DNA of 41,819 nt from an uncultured Sulfitobacter sp. (lineage in GTDB: Bacteria > Pseudomonadota > Alphaproteobacteria > Rhodobacterales > Rhodobacteraceae): positions 1 to 41,819 of the forward strand of contig CALKXT010000185.1 in assembly GCA_938003685.1 (NCBI GenBank). Reading direction: 5' to 3'. The position numbers and the translations under genes were made by a program. The notes below the pieces were generated by a model. It was not told where the DNA came from, did not search any database, and worked only from the letters and a program-made list of their open reading frames with translations. Positions 7,670-15,997 of the stretch are shown here, piece after piece (position 1 is the first letter of the stretch; every line of letters begins with the position of its first letter).

Positions 7670-8293
7670 ATGTCTAACGCAATTCGCATTCACAGCTTTC
7701 CCCTTTCCGGTCATGCCCACCGGGTTGTTCTGTTTGCCAGCCTCGCTGGGATCAACCACGAGGTTATCAATGTTGACCTCGCCAATGGCGCGCATAAGCA
7801 ACCCGATTTTCTAGCGATCAATCCTTTAGGTCAGGTGCCAGTTATCCAAGACGGTGATATCGCAATCAGCGACAGTAACGCCATTCTGGTTTATTTGGCG
7901 CGCACCTATGCACCCAGCTACATCCCAAGTGATGCTCGCGACGAAGCCGAGGTTCAGAAATTCCTTACCCTCGCCGCAGGTGAGATCGCCTTTGGCCCCG
8001 CTGCGGCCCGGCTGATCAACGTGTTCAATGCGCCACTGGATATGGACACCTGCCGCACTATTGCCGCCAAGGGTTTGCATAAACTCGACGCACATATGGA
8101 AGGCCGTGATTTCTTGGTTGGTGATGCCCCAACAATCGCAGATGTCGCAATCTATAGCTATACAGCACATGCGCCAGAGGGAGGTATTTCTCTTAAGGAG
8201 TATCCAAACGTGCGTCGATTGCTTTCAAATATCGAAGCCCTTGATGGATTTGTGCCCATGCCCGCAACTCCAGTTGGCCTAAACGCTGCATAA
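7670..8293 (+). CDS. Glutathione S-transferase
   Basis: A 207-residue cytosolic GST. The N-terminal thioredoxin-like domain (about 1-80) has the glutathione-binding stretch NPLGQVPVIQDGD-IAISDSNAILVYLA with the cis-Pro and Ser-Asn residues. The C-terminal all-helical domain (about 90-200) has the DFLVGDAPTIADVAIYSY motif typical of GST folding. The start at 7670 has AAGGA upstream; a longer frame to 7574 would begin inside the palindrome and adds non-family residues. It is divergent from a LysR regulator and is followed after 70 bases by the flavo-iron-sulfur fusion gene. It likely conjugates or reduces an electrophile; the substrate is not evident. Confidence 0.85.
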   Translation: MSNAIRIHSFPLSGHAHRVVLFASLAGINHEVINVDLANGAHKQPDFLAINPLGQVPVIQDGDIAISDSNAILVYLARTYAPSYIPSDARDEAEVQKFLTLAAGEIAFGPAAARLINVFNAPLDMDTCRTIAAKGLHKLDAHMEGRDFLVGDAPTIADVAIYSYTAHAPEGGISLKEYPNVRRLLSNIEALDGFVPMPATPVGLNAA

Positions 8294-8306
8294 GTATCTC
8301 GTCCCT

Positions 8307-8334
8307 GCCGCCCGGTGCGTTATCGCCGGGCGGC
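8307..8334 (+). terminator. Intercistronic GC-rich hairpin without T-run
   Basis: GCCGCCCGG (8307-8315) pairs perfectly with CCGGGCGGC (8326-8334) across a 10-base loop. No T-run follows. It could attenuate transcription or stabilise the GST mRNA before the next gene starts at 8364. Confidence 0.4.
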
Positions 8335-8363
8335 ACCCAAAACTCAATCAAACGAGGTTCGCC

Positions 8364-10433
8364 ATGAACGCCCAAGCACCCAGCCCAAACTCCCCCTTTC
8401 ACAAAGGTGAGCAAGAGGCCCAAACCCGCGCTGGCAAACGTGAACAGGCAGAAGTGATGGGTCAACGGATGATACGGCCCTTTATGCCCGATCAGCATCG
8501 CGCATTCTTTGAACAAATTCCGTTCATTGTCGCAGGCAGTGTCGATGATCAAGGTTGGCCCTGGGCGTCGATCCTGACTGGTGGAGCAGGCTTTATCACC
8601 TCCCCAGATGATCGCGAACTTCATTTTAACGCACGACCATTGGCGGATGATCCATTGTTTAGCGCGATGGTGCCAGGCGCACCTCTAGGGTTGCTCGGGA
8701 TTGAAATAGCCACGCGCCGGCGAAATCGGGTGAATGCCACAGTTACCGACACTTCAAGTCAAGGTACGTCTCTGACTGTCACACAATCCTTTGGCAATTG
8801 CCCACAATATATTCAAACCCGTGAAATTCGCTTTGTGCGTGCGCCCAATTCGCCAGCGGATTGCGGCGGGACGGACCACTTCACTACGCTGGATGACGCG
8901 GCCCAGACCTTTATTGCACAGGCCGATACGTTCTTTGTGTCGAGCTATGTGAACACAGCGACCAATCCCGTGGCCGAAGGTGTCGATGTCTCGCACCGTG
9001 GTGGGCGCGCTGGTTTTGTGCAGGTCAAAGGCAACACCCTAACCATACCTGATTTCGCAGGAAACAACGCCTTTAACACCATTGGCAATTTCATAGTGAA
9101 CCCAAAGGCTGGCTTGATTTTTCCTGATTTCACCACGGGCGATGTGCTGATGCTGACCGGCAGGGTCGAAATGTTGTGGGAAGACGATCCAGATGTGATC
9201 GCCTTCAAAGGGGCTGAACGCGCATGGCGCTTTACGCTAGATCACGGCATCCGTATGTATGACGCCCTGCCTTTTCGCGCTGATTTCCGGGAATGGTCCC
9301 CCAATAGCTTGATGGCAGACGATTGGGACACGGCACAGGCGCGTCAACAGGGTGAACAGCAACGCACTATTTGGCGGCCTCTGCGCGTTACAGCGATCGA
9401 TGATGAAAGCAGCGTGATCCGGTCTTTTAGTTTTGAGGCAACAGATGACGCACCTTTGCACAGCTTTGAGGCTGGGCAATTTTTGACCATCCGGGTCGCA
9501 CCTAAAGGGGCCGCGCCCAGAACCCGCACCTACACGTTGTCTTCAGCACCGGGGGACGCAGGGTATCGTATTTCAGTAAAACGCGAACCGGGTGGCATCG
9601 TTTCCAACCACCTGCACGATACACTCGAAATCGGTGACATGATTGAAGCAAAGGCCCCAATTGGTGCGTTTCATCTTGATGCTTTAGAAAAACGCCCCGC
9701 TGTTTTGTTTGCTGCTGGGGTTGGGATAACCCCCATGATGTCTATGACCCGACATGTCCTGAACGAAGGTATCCGCAAACGCTATACCCGGCCTCTAACG
9801 GTCTTTCATTCAGCGCGAACCACCGATGAGCGCGCGTTTTACAATGAGTTTCGCACAGCCGAACGAGTGAGCGATGGCAAAATTCGCTACGTCTCATTGA
9901 TAGGGATCCCACAAGAAAAAGATGCTCTCGGCAAGGATTTTGACGCCCAAGGATATATCACCGCTGACCTACTACGCAGCACCTTGCCCTTTGACGATTA
10001 CGATTTTTTTCTCTGTGGGCCAGCAAAATTCATGCAGTCCGTCTATAATGTATTGCGCGACCTTGGCGCAGCAGATGCACGGATTTTTGCCGAAAGCTTT
10101 GGTCCTGCCGCTTTAAAGCGGCGAGCGGATGCAAAGGCTGCATTGATAGAACCTGAACCAGAGGCGGACAGCGCCGCGATTAATTTCGTGGCTTCAGGTT
10201 TCGAGCAGCATTGGCAACATGGCGATGGTACATTGCTAGAAACAGCCGAAGCGCACGGACTTACACCTTCATTCTCTTGTCGCAGTGGCACCTGCGGTAG
10301 CTGCATCACCAAAAAACTGTCCGGCGACGTTGCCTATCGCACGCCTGTCACGGCCAATCATGGGGCCGATGAGGTTTTAATCTGCTGCGCTGTTCCTGCC
10401 AAAGGGACCGACACGTTGGTTCTTGACCTGTGA
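8364..10433 (+). CDS. Pyridoxamine-phosphate-oxidase-like / ferredoxin reductase / [2Fe-2S] ferredoxin fusion protein
   Basis: A 689-residue three-part protein. Residues about 40-310 form a PNPOx-like split-barrel flavin domain (PFIVAGSVDDQGWPWASILTG). Residues about 340-580 are an FAD/NAD(P)H ferredoxin-reductase module: RTRTYTLSS for FAD and VLFAAGVGITPMMSM for nucleotide, ending near FLCGPAKFMQSV. Residues about 600-689 are a plant-type [2Fe-2S] domain with C639-x4-C644-x2-C647 and a distal C674/C675. The order suggests electron flow from NAD(P)H through FAD and FeS to a flavin or substrate bound in the first domain. It lies 70 bases after the GST gene and probably shares its LysR control. 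The substrate is unknown; nitro-compound or quinone reduction is only speculation. Confidence 0.85.
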   Translation: MNAQAPSPNSPFHKGEQEAQTRAGKREQAEVMGQRMIRPFMPDQHRAFFEQIPFIVAGSVDDQGWPWASILTGGAGFITSPDDRELHFNARPLADDPLFSAMVPGAPLGLLGIEIATRRRNRVNATVTDTSSQGTSLTVTQSFGNCPQYIQTREIRFVRAPNSPADCGGTDHFTTLDDAAQTFIAQADTFFVSSYVNTATNPVAEGVDVSHRGGRAGFVQVKGNTLTIPDFAGNNAFNTIGNFIVNPKAGLIFPDFTTGDVLMLTGRVEMLWEDDPDVIAFKGAERAWRFTLDHGIRMYDALPFRADFREWSPNSLMADDWDTAQARQQGEQQRTIWRPLRVTAIDDESSVIRSFSFEATDDAPLHSFEAGQFLTIRVAPKGAAPRTRTYTLSSAPGDAGYRISVKREPGGIVSNHLHDTLEIGDMIEAKAPIGAFHLDALEKRPAVLFAAGVGITPMMSMTRHVLNEGIRKRYTRPLTVFHSARTTDERAFYNEFRTAERVSDGKIRYVSLIGIPQEKDALGKDFDAQGYITADLLRSTLPFDDYDFFLCGPAKFMQSVYNVLRDLGAADARIFAESFGPAALKRRADAKAALIEPEPEADSAAINFVASGFEQHWQHGDGTLLETAEAHGLTPSFSCRSGTCGSCITKKLSGDVAYRTPVTANHGADEVLICCAVPAKGTDTLVLDL

Positions 10434-10442
10434 AAACTATAA

Positions 10443-10473
10443 TCGCACCACCTTTTGCGTGACGGTGGTGCGA
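10443..10473 (+). terminator. Hairpin after the fusion gene
   Basis: TCGCACCACC (10443-10452) pairs perfectly with GGTGGTGCGA (10464-10473) across an 11-base loop, starting 10 bases after the stop codon. Only a short T-rich stretch follows (TTTG), so terminator strength is uncertain. Confidence 0.5.
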
Positions 10474-10545
10474 CGATTTGAATGTTTGCGTTATGTTGGG
10501 GCTGGCAAAACAATCGGAAATACCCCAAATACAGTCGAAATGCTT

Positions 10546-10574
10546 GTACACCGTTGTGTACCGTGATTGATCAC
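10546..10574. promoter_or_regulatory. Two adjacent inverted repeats upstream of malate synthase
   Basis: GTACAC-CGTT-GTGTAC (10546-10561) and GTGAT-TG-ATCAC (10563-10574) are both perfect and lie 33-61 bp before the glcB start. They are candidate regulator sites; the regulator is not identified. Confidence 0.4.
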
Positions 10575-10606
10575 ACCAAGCACGATCGTATCGATAGGAG
10601 AGACCA

Positions 10607-12775
10607 ATGACATCCAGCCCAACGCACTCGGAGCGCGGCGACCGCGCAGACCTCAGCGTTTCTACTGAACTGCTCGCGTTTATTGAGCAAGAAGCGCTGG
10701 CTGGAACTGAGATCGAAGCAGATGCATTTTGGGCTGGGCTTGCTGATCTCATACATGATTTTGGCCCCAAAAATCGCGATCTTCTTGATAAACGCGCAGC
10801 ATTACAGACGGCGATTGACACGTGGCACAAAGACCGTCGCGGTCAAGCTCATGATCCTGTCGCCTATAAATCATTTCTATCTGAAATCGGCTATTTGCTG
10901 CCTGAAGGGGGCGATTTTGAGATCGATACCACAAATGTCGATCCAGAAATCGCAACTATCGCTGGCCCACAGCTTGTTGTGCCCAGCACCAATGCCCGCT
11001 TTGTTCTGAACGCGGCGAATGCACGTTGGGGCAGCTTATATGACGGGTTCTATGGCACTGACGCAATGGGTACGCCAGCACCAGCTGGGCCTTTTGATGC
11101 AGGACGCGGTTCTCGCGTTGTGGCCCGTGCAGCCGTATTTCTGGACGAAGCTTTTGCGCTTGAAGGCACAAGCCATGGCAAGGCGACACACTACAGCGTC
11201 AAAGATGGCATTCTGGTCGTTGATGGATCTGGCTTGATCCAGCCTGAGAAATTCATCGCCTATCGCGGTGATGCAGATAGCCCAGACGCAATCCTACTGC
11301 GCAACAATGGTCTGCATGCTGAATTGGTTTTCAACCGCAATCATCCGATTGGCAAAACAACACCATCCGGGTTGGCAGATGTCTTGCTTGAATCCGCAGT
11401 GTCCGCCATCGTCGATCTGGAAGATTCCGTTGCCTGTGTGGATGCAGAGGACAAAGTCACAGCCTATCGCAATTGGCTGGGTCTGATGAAAAGCGACCTG
11501 TCAGAGACCTTTGAAAAGGGTGGTAAGTCGATGACCCGCGCCCTTAACCCGGATCGCGCGTACATCTCGGCAAATGGCGATGATATGTCCATAAAGGGTC
11601 GCGCGTTGTTGTTGGTGCGCAATGTTGGGCATTTGATGACCAACCCGGCGATCTTGGATCGTGACGGCAATGAAGCCCCCGAAGGCTTAATGGACGCAAT
11701 GATCACGGCAATGATCGCCATACATGATCTGAAAAAGACAGATGGCATGCGCAATTCGGTCAATGGGTCGGTTTACGTGGTAAAACCAAAGATGCACGGC
11801 CCAGAAGAAGTCGCCTTTTCTGACGCCATATTTACCCATGTTGAAAAGGTATTGGGACTGCCTGCCAACACAGTCAAACTGGGGATTATGGACGAAGAGC
11901 GCCGCACTTCGGTGAACCTCAAGGAATGTATCCGCGCAGCCAAAAGCCGGGTTTGTTTCATCAACACTGGCTTTCTGGATCGCACGGGTGATGAAATCCA
12001 CACCTCGATGGAGGCGGGTCCGTTTAGCCGCAAAGATTTCATCAAACGCAAAGGCTGGATTACAGCCTACGAAAACCAGAACGTCGATATCGGGTTGGAA
12101 TGTGGCCTGTCAGGCAAGGCTCAAATCGGCAAAGGCATGTGGGCGATTCCGGACCGTATGGGTGCGATGATTGATACCAAGATTGAGCATCCAAAAGCTG
12201 GTGCAAATTGTGCTTGGGTCCCTAGCCCAACGGCCGCCACGCTGCACGCCTTGCACTATCACAAGGTTGATGTCTTTGCAGTTCAACAGCAAATCGCCAA
12301 GGGTGGCCGGCGCGCCTATGTTGAGGCACTGCTCGATATTCCTGTCGCAGAATACCGTCGCTGGGACAAAGGCCAGATCCGGCGCGAGGTCGAAAACAAC
12401 GCACAAGGTATCCTTGGTTATGTGGTACGCTGGATTGACCAAGGTGTTGGCTGTTCCAAGGTGCCGGACGTGAACGATGTGGGGTTGATGGAAGACCGCG
12501 CCACATGCCGGATTTCTGCACAACACGTTGCGAACTGGTTGCACCATAACATCGTCAGCAAAGATGAGGTCGTCGCAATTATGCGCCAAATGGCTGAAGT
12601 TGTTGACCGCCAAAACGTGTCAGACCCGGCGTATCAACCAATGGCACCGGATTTTGACGGCATCGCCTATAAAGCGGCCTGTGATTTGGTGTTTAATGGC
12701 ACCAAAGATCCCTCTGGCTATACAGAACCAACGCTTCACGCACGACGCTTGGAACTCAAGGCGCTTCAGCACTGA
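10607..12775 (+). CDS. glcB: Malate synthase G
   Basis: A 722-residue cytosolic enzyme that condenses glyoxylate with acetyl-CoA to give malate. The length matches the monomeric G isoform (about 720) rather than the shorter A isoform. Characteristic stretches include [21 protein letters not shown] near residue 130, a central barrel with [16 protein letters not shown], and [14 protein letters not shown] with its acid/arginine active-site residues. [33 protein letters not shown] follows near 520-555 (quoted in pieces: [32 protein letters not shown]). The start at 10607 has a clear GGAGAG site. It stands alone with a terminator behind it. The nearby allE and bhc genes make or use glyoxylate, which places this gene as one of two glyoxylate sinks. 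Confidence 0.95.
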   Translation: MTSSPTHSERGDRADLSVSTELLAFIEQEALAGTEIEADAFWAGLADLIHDFGPKNRDLLDKRAALQTAIDTWHKDRRGQAHDPVAYKSFLSEIGYLLPEGGDFEIDTTNVDPEIATIAGPQLVVPSTNARFVLNAANARWGSLYDGFYGTDAMGTPAPAGPFDAGRGSRVVARAAVFLDEAFALEGTSHGKATHYSVKDGILVVDGSGLIQPEKFIAYRGDADSPDAILLRNNGLHAELVFNRNHPIGKTTPSGLADVLLESAVSAIVDLEDSVACVDAEDKVTAYRNWLGLMKSDLSETFEKGGKSMTRALNPDRAYISANGDDMSIKGRALLLVRNVGHLMTNPAILDRDGNEAPEGLMDAMITAMIAIHDLKKTDGMRNSVNGSVYVVKPKMHGPEEVAFSDAIFTHVEKVLGLPANTVKLGIMDEERRTSVNLKECIRAAKSRVCFINTGFLDRTGDEIHTSMEAGPFSRKDFIKRKGWITAYENQNVDIGLECGLSGKAQIGKGMWAIPDRMGAMIDTKIEHPKAGANCAWVPSPTAATLHALHYHKVDVFAVQQQIAKGGRRAYVEALLDIPVAEYRRWDKGQIRREVENNAQGILGYVVRWIDQGVGCSKVPDVNDVGLMEDRATCRISAQHVANWLHHNIVSKDEVVAIMRQMAEVVDRQNVSDPAYQPMAPDFDGIAYKAACDLVFNGTKDPSGYTEPTLHARRLELKALQH

Positions 12776-12810
12776 ACCCACAGATATTGATCAAAGACTA
12801 CCATAGAGTG

Positions 12811-12840
12811 AGCCCCGCCTTCAAAGGCGGGGCTTTTCTT
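12811..12840 (+). terminator. Rho-independent terminator of glcB
   Basis: AGCCCCGCC (12811-12819) pairs with GGCGGGGCT (12826-12834) around a 6-base loop and is followed by a T-run (TTTTCTT). It starts 36 bases after the glcB stop. Confidence 0.85.
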
Positions 12841-12933
12841 AAATAAAACCAATAGCATCCTGCCTCATTATCAAAAAAAGACGAAGGCTTTTGTTCGCTT
12901 GATCACAGTGGCATTTTGTCATTGGCCTGCGCA

Positions 12934-12947
12934 TATTGGTACCAATA
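12934..12947. promoter_or_regulatory. Perfect palindrome upstream of allE
   Basis: TATTGGTACCAATA is a perfect 14-bp palindrome that ends 21 bases before the allE start. The TTGGTACCAA core resembles sites used by FadR-type GntR regulators (TGGT...ACCA). No GntR gene is in the window. Operator function is inferred. Confidence 0.5.
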
Positions 12948-12968
12948 CAGATCAGGTTAGGAACGCTT

Positions 12969-13799
12969 ATGTCTGCCAGCTATTACGCCCCAACAGGTGG
13001 CCACCCGGGTCAGGACCAACTGCTAACAGACCGCGCCGTGTTTACGGATTCTTATGCAGTGATCCCCAAGGGCACCATGCGCGATATCGTAACGAGTTTC
13101 CTACCGTTCTGGGACAAGACGCGCCTGTGGGTCATTGCGCGCCCAATGAGTGGCTTTGCCGAAACATTTTCGCAATACATCATGGAAGTTGCCCCCGGTG
13201 GTGGGTCAGAGCGCACCGAAACCGATCCAGCAGCGCAGGGCGTACTGTTCGTAGTAGAAGGCACAGCGACACTGAACGTAAACGGTGAAACCCATGAATT
13301 GATCCCCGGCGGTTATGCCTATTTACCACCAAATTCGGGGTGGACCCTACACAACAAGTCCGACGAAATGCTCCGCTTTCATTGGATAAGAAAAGCCTAT
13401 CAGGCCGTTGAGGGCCTTGATGTCCCAGATGTCCTGATCCTAAACGAAAAGGACATTGCGCCCACATTGATGCCCGGCACGCAAGGTAAGTGGGGCACAA
13501 CGCGCTTTGTTGATCCTGACGACTTGCGCCATGACATGCATGTCACGATTGTGACGTTCGAACCTGGCGGGGTGATCCCCTTTCTGGAAACCCATGTGAT
13601 GGAACACGGGTTGTATGTTTTGGAAGGCAAAGCCGCCTACCGCCTCAATCAAGATTGGGTTGAAGTCGAGGCCGGCGACTATATGTGGCTGCGCGCGTTT
13701 TGCCCGCAAGCATGTTACGCAGGTGGCCCCGGAAAATTCCGCTATTTGCTGTACAAAGACGTGAACCGCCACATGCCACTGCGCCCGCTTGGCGCTTAG
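12969..13799 (+). CDS. allE: (S)-ureidoglycine aminohydrolase, bicupin
   Basis: A 276-residue enzyme that removes ammonia from (S)-ureidoglycine to give (S)-ureidoglycolate, late in purine-ring degradation. Two cupin domains are visible: the first with VEGTATLNVNGETHELIPGG, the second with ETHVMEHGLYVLEGKA. In the second, E207, H209, H213 and Q247 reproduce the E-x-H-x3-H...Q spacing of the Mn ligands of the E. coli enzyme (40 residues from Glu to Gln). I start at ATG 12969, preceded by AGGTTAGGA; an upstream in-frame GTG at 12936 would begin inside the palindrome. It ends 4 bases inside the convergent bhcR gene. It sits 17 kb from the other purine genes but beside the glyoxylate-using genes, matching its place just before glyoxylate release. 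Confidence 0.92.
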   Translation: MSASYYAPTGGHPGQDQLLTDRAVFTDSYAVIPKGTMRDIVTSFLPFWDKTRLWVIARPMSGFAETFSQYIMEVAPGGGSERTETDPAAQGVLFVVEGTATLNVNGETHELIPGGYAYLPPNSGWTLHNKSDEMLRFHWIRKAYQAVEGLDVPDVLILNEKDIAPTLMPGTQGKWGTTRFVDPDDLRHDMHVTIVTFEPGGVIPFLETHVMEHGLYVLEGKAAYRLNQDWVEVEAGDYMWLRAFCPQACYAGGPGKFRYLLYKDVNRHMPLRPLGA

Positions 13800-14644
13800 C
13801 GCGCGACGGATTTTGGTGCGCCACCAATGGCGGATGTGAGGTCATTGGCGGCTGCGACCACTGATTTACTGAACTGTTCGATCTGATCTGTTCCAACACG
13901 CGATGTTGGGCCAGAAACCGAAATACCTGCAACGGCCTCTGCGTTGATGTCGAACACTGGGGCCGCAATGCAGCGCATCCCGATATTGCGCTCTTCACCA
14001 TCAATCGCATAGCCCCGCGTGCGGGTGGTAGATAAATCAGCCTTTAACGCGCCTTGGCTGGTCAGCGTGAATTCGGTGAATTCCTCTAATGTTGCATCTG
14101 ACAGCAGCCTCTCAATCCGCACCTCATCCATTTCGGCCAGCAGTGCTTTGCCGATACCAGATGCATGCATCTGCGACAGCGTGCCGGGTGGAAAAAACGC
14201 ACGTATGCTAGAATTGGTTTCAACCTGACTGACAAACAAAACATGACCGTTCTGTTCGATGCCAAGGTTTGCGGTTTCGCCCGTATCCTCCATCAATCGG
14301 CGCAGAATTGGACGCGCGCGCTCGACCAGACTTGTGCGTTTTAGAAAGCGCGCACCGATGATAAAAGCGCGTGGACCAACATGCCAAACCTGATCAAACT
14401 GGTCAAACTCGACCAAGCCGCGCCCCTCAAGAGTCACGAGAATACGATAGATCGTTGCGGGTGACTGGTCCAATTCGGACGCCAAGGTGGAAAGTGTCTT
14501 ACCTTGCCCCTCGCTCAAGAATTCAAAAACCGCCATCGCACGGTCCAGCGATTTGATGGTATTTTGTGCGGTTTTGTCGTTCCAATCACGTGGCCTACCA
14601 CGTGATTTTCGCGTGCTTTGATTCGGATTGTTTTGAGAATTCAT
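13796..14644 (-). CDS. bhcR: IclR-family regulator of the beta-hydroxyaspartate cycle
   Basis: A 282-residue IclR-type regulator. A basic, Arg/Ser-rich N-terminus (RKSRGRPRDW) precedes the winged helix at about 30-90 (LSTLASELDQSPATIYRIL). The effector domain follows, with FPPGTLSQMHASGIGKALLA and GYAIDGEERNIGMRCIAAPV. It is divergent from bhcA, the arrangement described for Paracoccus denitrificans, where BhcR senses glyoxylate. The start is uncertain: ATG 14644 and ATG 14653 both lack a clear Shine-Dalgarno, and a TTG at 14695 is in frame. I chose 14644 because the longer options run through the likely operator. Family certain, bhcR assignment strong from context. Confidence 0.9.
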   Translation of the reverse strand: MNSQNNPNQSTRKSRGRPRDWNDKTAQNTIKSLDRAMAVFEFLSEGQGKTLSTLASELDQSPATIYRILVTLEGRGLVEFDQFDQVWHVGPRAFIIGARFLKRTSLVERARPILRRLMEDTGETANLGIEQNGHVLFVSQVETNSSIRAFFPPGTLSQMHASGIGKALLAEMDEVRIERLLSDATLEEFTEFTLTSQGALKADLSTTRTRGYAIDGEERNIGMRCIAAPVFDINAEAVAGISVSGPTSRVGTDQIEQFSKSVVAAANDLTSAIGGAPKSVAR

Positions 14645-14662
14645 AATATGCATTTCATTTAT

Positions 14663-14679
14663 GTGAAAGACGATTTCAC
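14663..14679. promoter_or_regulatory. Candidate BhcR operator 1
   Basis: GTGAAA-GACGA-TTTCAC is a perfect 17-bp interrupted palindrome, 19 bp upstream of the bhcR start. It lies inside a longer imperfect repeat that begins and ends with TGCATTT/AAATGCA (14649-14694). This size and half-site style suit an IclR-family dimer. Confidence 0.5.
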
Positions 14680-14734
14680 CATATGAAAAATGCAACTCTT
14701 TGACAACAATTGATTTTTATCCCGCCATCAAAAA

Positions 14735-14749
14735 TGAAAAATGTTTTCA
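14735..14749. promoter_or_regulatory. Candidate BhcR operator 2 in the bhcA promoter
   Basis: TGAAAA-ATG-TTTTCA is a perfect inverted repeat sharing the TGAAA/TTTCA half-site with operator 1. A TATACT at 14756-14761 could be the bhcA -10 box, which would put this repeat over the -35 region. Inference only. Confidence 0.4.
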
Positions 14750-14811
14750 AAAAAATATACTGGAATGATTTGAATATCTAGATTGGCCTTAACTTCTTCA
14801 AGGAGATCGCC

Positions 14812-15987
14812 ATGAGCTTTCAAAACCCCGTATTCATTCCCGGCCCCACAAATATGCCAGAGGCGGTGCGTCTTGCTTGTCACATGCCTACTATTGATCA
14901 CCGTTCCCCGACTTTTGGCAAGATTTTGCACCCATGCCTTGATGGGGTAAGACAGGTTCTGAAATCAAACAGCGCCCATATCTTTATCTTTCCCTCCACG
15001 GGTACTGGCGGTTGGGAAACAACGCTGACCAATACTCTGTCAAAAGGTGACAAGGTTCTTGCAGCACGTAATGGCATGTTCAGTCACCGTTGGATCGACA
15101 TGTGTCAACGCCATGGTTTAGACGTTCACATCATCGAAACGCCTTGGGGGCAAGGTCTGCCTGCGGACCAGTACCAAGACGTGTTGAAGGCAGACACCAA
15201 CCACGAGATAAAAGCGGTTTTGGCCACCCATAACGAAACCGCAACGGGCGTGAAATCCGATATCGCTGCGGTGCGCGCCGCATTGGACGCGGCAGATCAC
15301 CCTGCCCTGCTGTTTGTAGATGGGGTCAGTTCCATCGCATCAATGGATTTTCGGTTTGATGAATGGGGCGTAGATGTTGCTGTGACGGGCAGCCAAAAGG
15401 GTTTCATGTTGCCTGCTGGCCTTGCCATCGTTGGCTTTTCGGACAAGGCCGTTGCCGCAACCGAAACCGCTGATCTGCCGCGCACGTTCTTTGACATCCG
15501 CGACATGCAAAAGGGCTACGCGGCCAACGCGTTCCCCTACACCCCACCTGTAGGGTTGATGAATGGCCTGAAAACGTCGTTGGAAATGTTGCTAGACGAA
15601 GGCATCGACAACGTCATTGCCCGCCATACCCGCATCGCAACAGGCGTGCGTTTGGCTGTCAAAGCATGGGGGCTCGACCTGTGTGCCGCCTCGCCGGATG
15701 TTTATTCAGACACTGTTTCCGCAATCTGCACACCCGATGGGTTCAACGCCACCGACATCGTGACGCATGCAGATGAGGTTTACGGCGTCGCCTTTGGTGT
15801 GGGCCTTGGGGAGGTTGCAGGCAAAGTGTTTCGCATTGGACACCTCGGCAGTCTGACAGACGTGATGATGCTAAGCGGTTTGGCGACGGCGGAAATGTGT
15901 ATGGTAGATTTGGGTATGGGTGTAAAACTGGGCTCGGGTGTTGCCGCCGCCCAAGAATACTACCGCACCAATCCAGCGACGAAATAA
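14812..15987 (+). CDS. bhcA: L-aspartate--glyoxylate aminotransferase
   Basis: A 391-residue PLP enzyme (class V, alanine-glyoxylate aminotransferase fold). It transfers the amino group of aspartate to glyoxylate, giving glycine and oxaloacetate, and so starts each turn of the beta-hydroxyaspartate cycle. Visible motifs are the N-terminal FIPGPTNMPEAVR, FPSTGTGGWETTLTN, LATHNETATGV, VDGVSSIASMDFRFDEWGVD and VTGSQKGFMLPAG, whose lysine should bind PLP. A GGAG site lies 6 bases before the ATG. It opens a plus-strand run of eight tightly spaced genes and is divergent from bhcR, so transcription is expected to respond to glyoxylate. The neighbours bhcB, C and D in canonical order make the call firm. 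Confidence 0.95.
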   Translation: MSFQNPVFIPGPTNMPEAVRLACHMPTIDHRSPTFGKILHPCLDGVRQVLKSNSAHIFIFPSTGTGGWETTLTNTLSKGDKVLAARNGMFSHRWIDMCQRHGLDVHIIETPWGQGLPADQYQDVLKADTNHEIKAVLATHNETATGVKSDIAAVRAALDAADHPALLFVDGVSSIASMDFRFDEWGVDVAVTGSQKGFMLPAGLAIVGFSDKAVAATETADLPRTFFDIRDMQKGYAANAFPYTPPVGLMNGLKTSLEMLLDEGIDNVIARHTRIATGVRLAVKAWGLDLCAASPDVYSDTVSAICTPDGFNATDIVTHADEVYGVAFGVGLGEVAGKVFRIGHLGSLTDVMMLSGLATAEMCMVDLGMGVKLGSGVAAAQEYYRTNPATK

Positions 15988-15997
15988 GGGGTACGAC

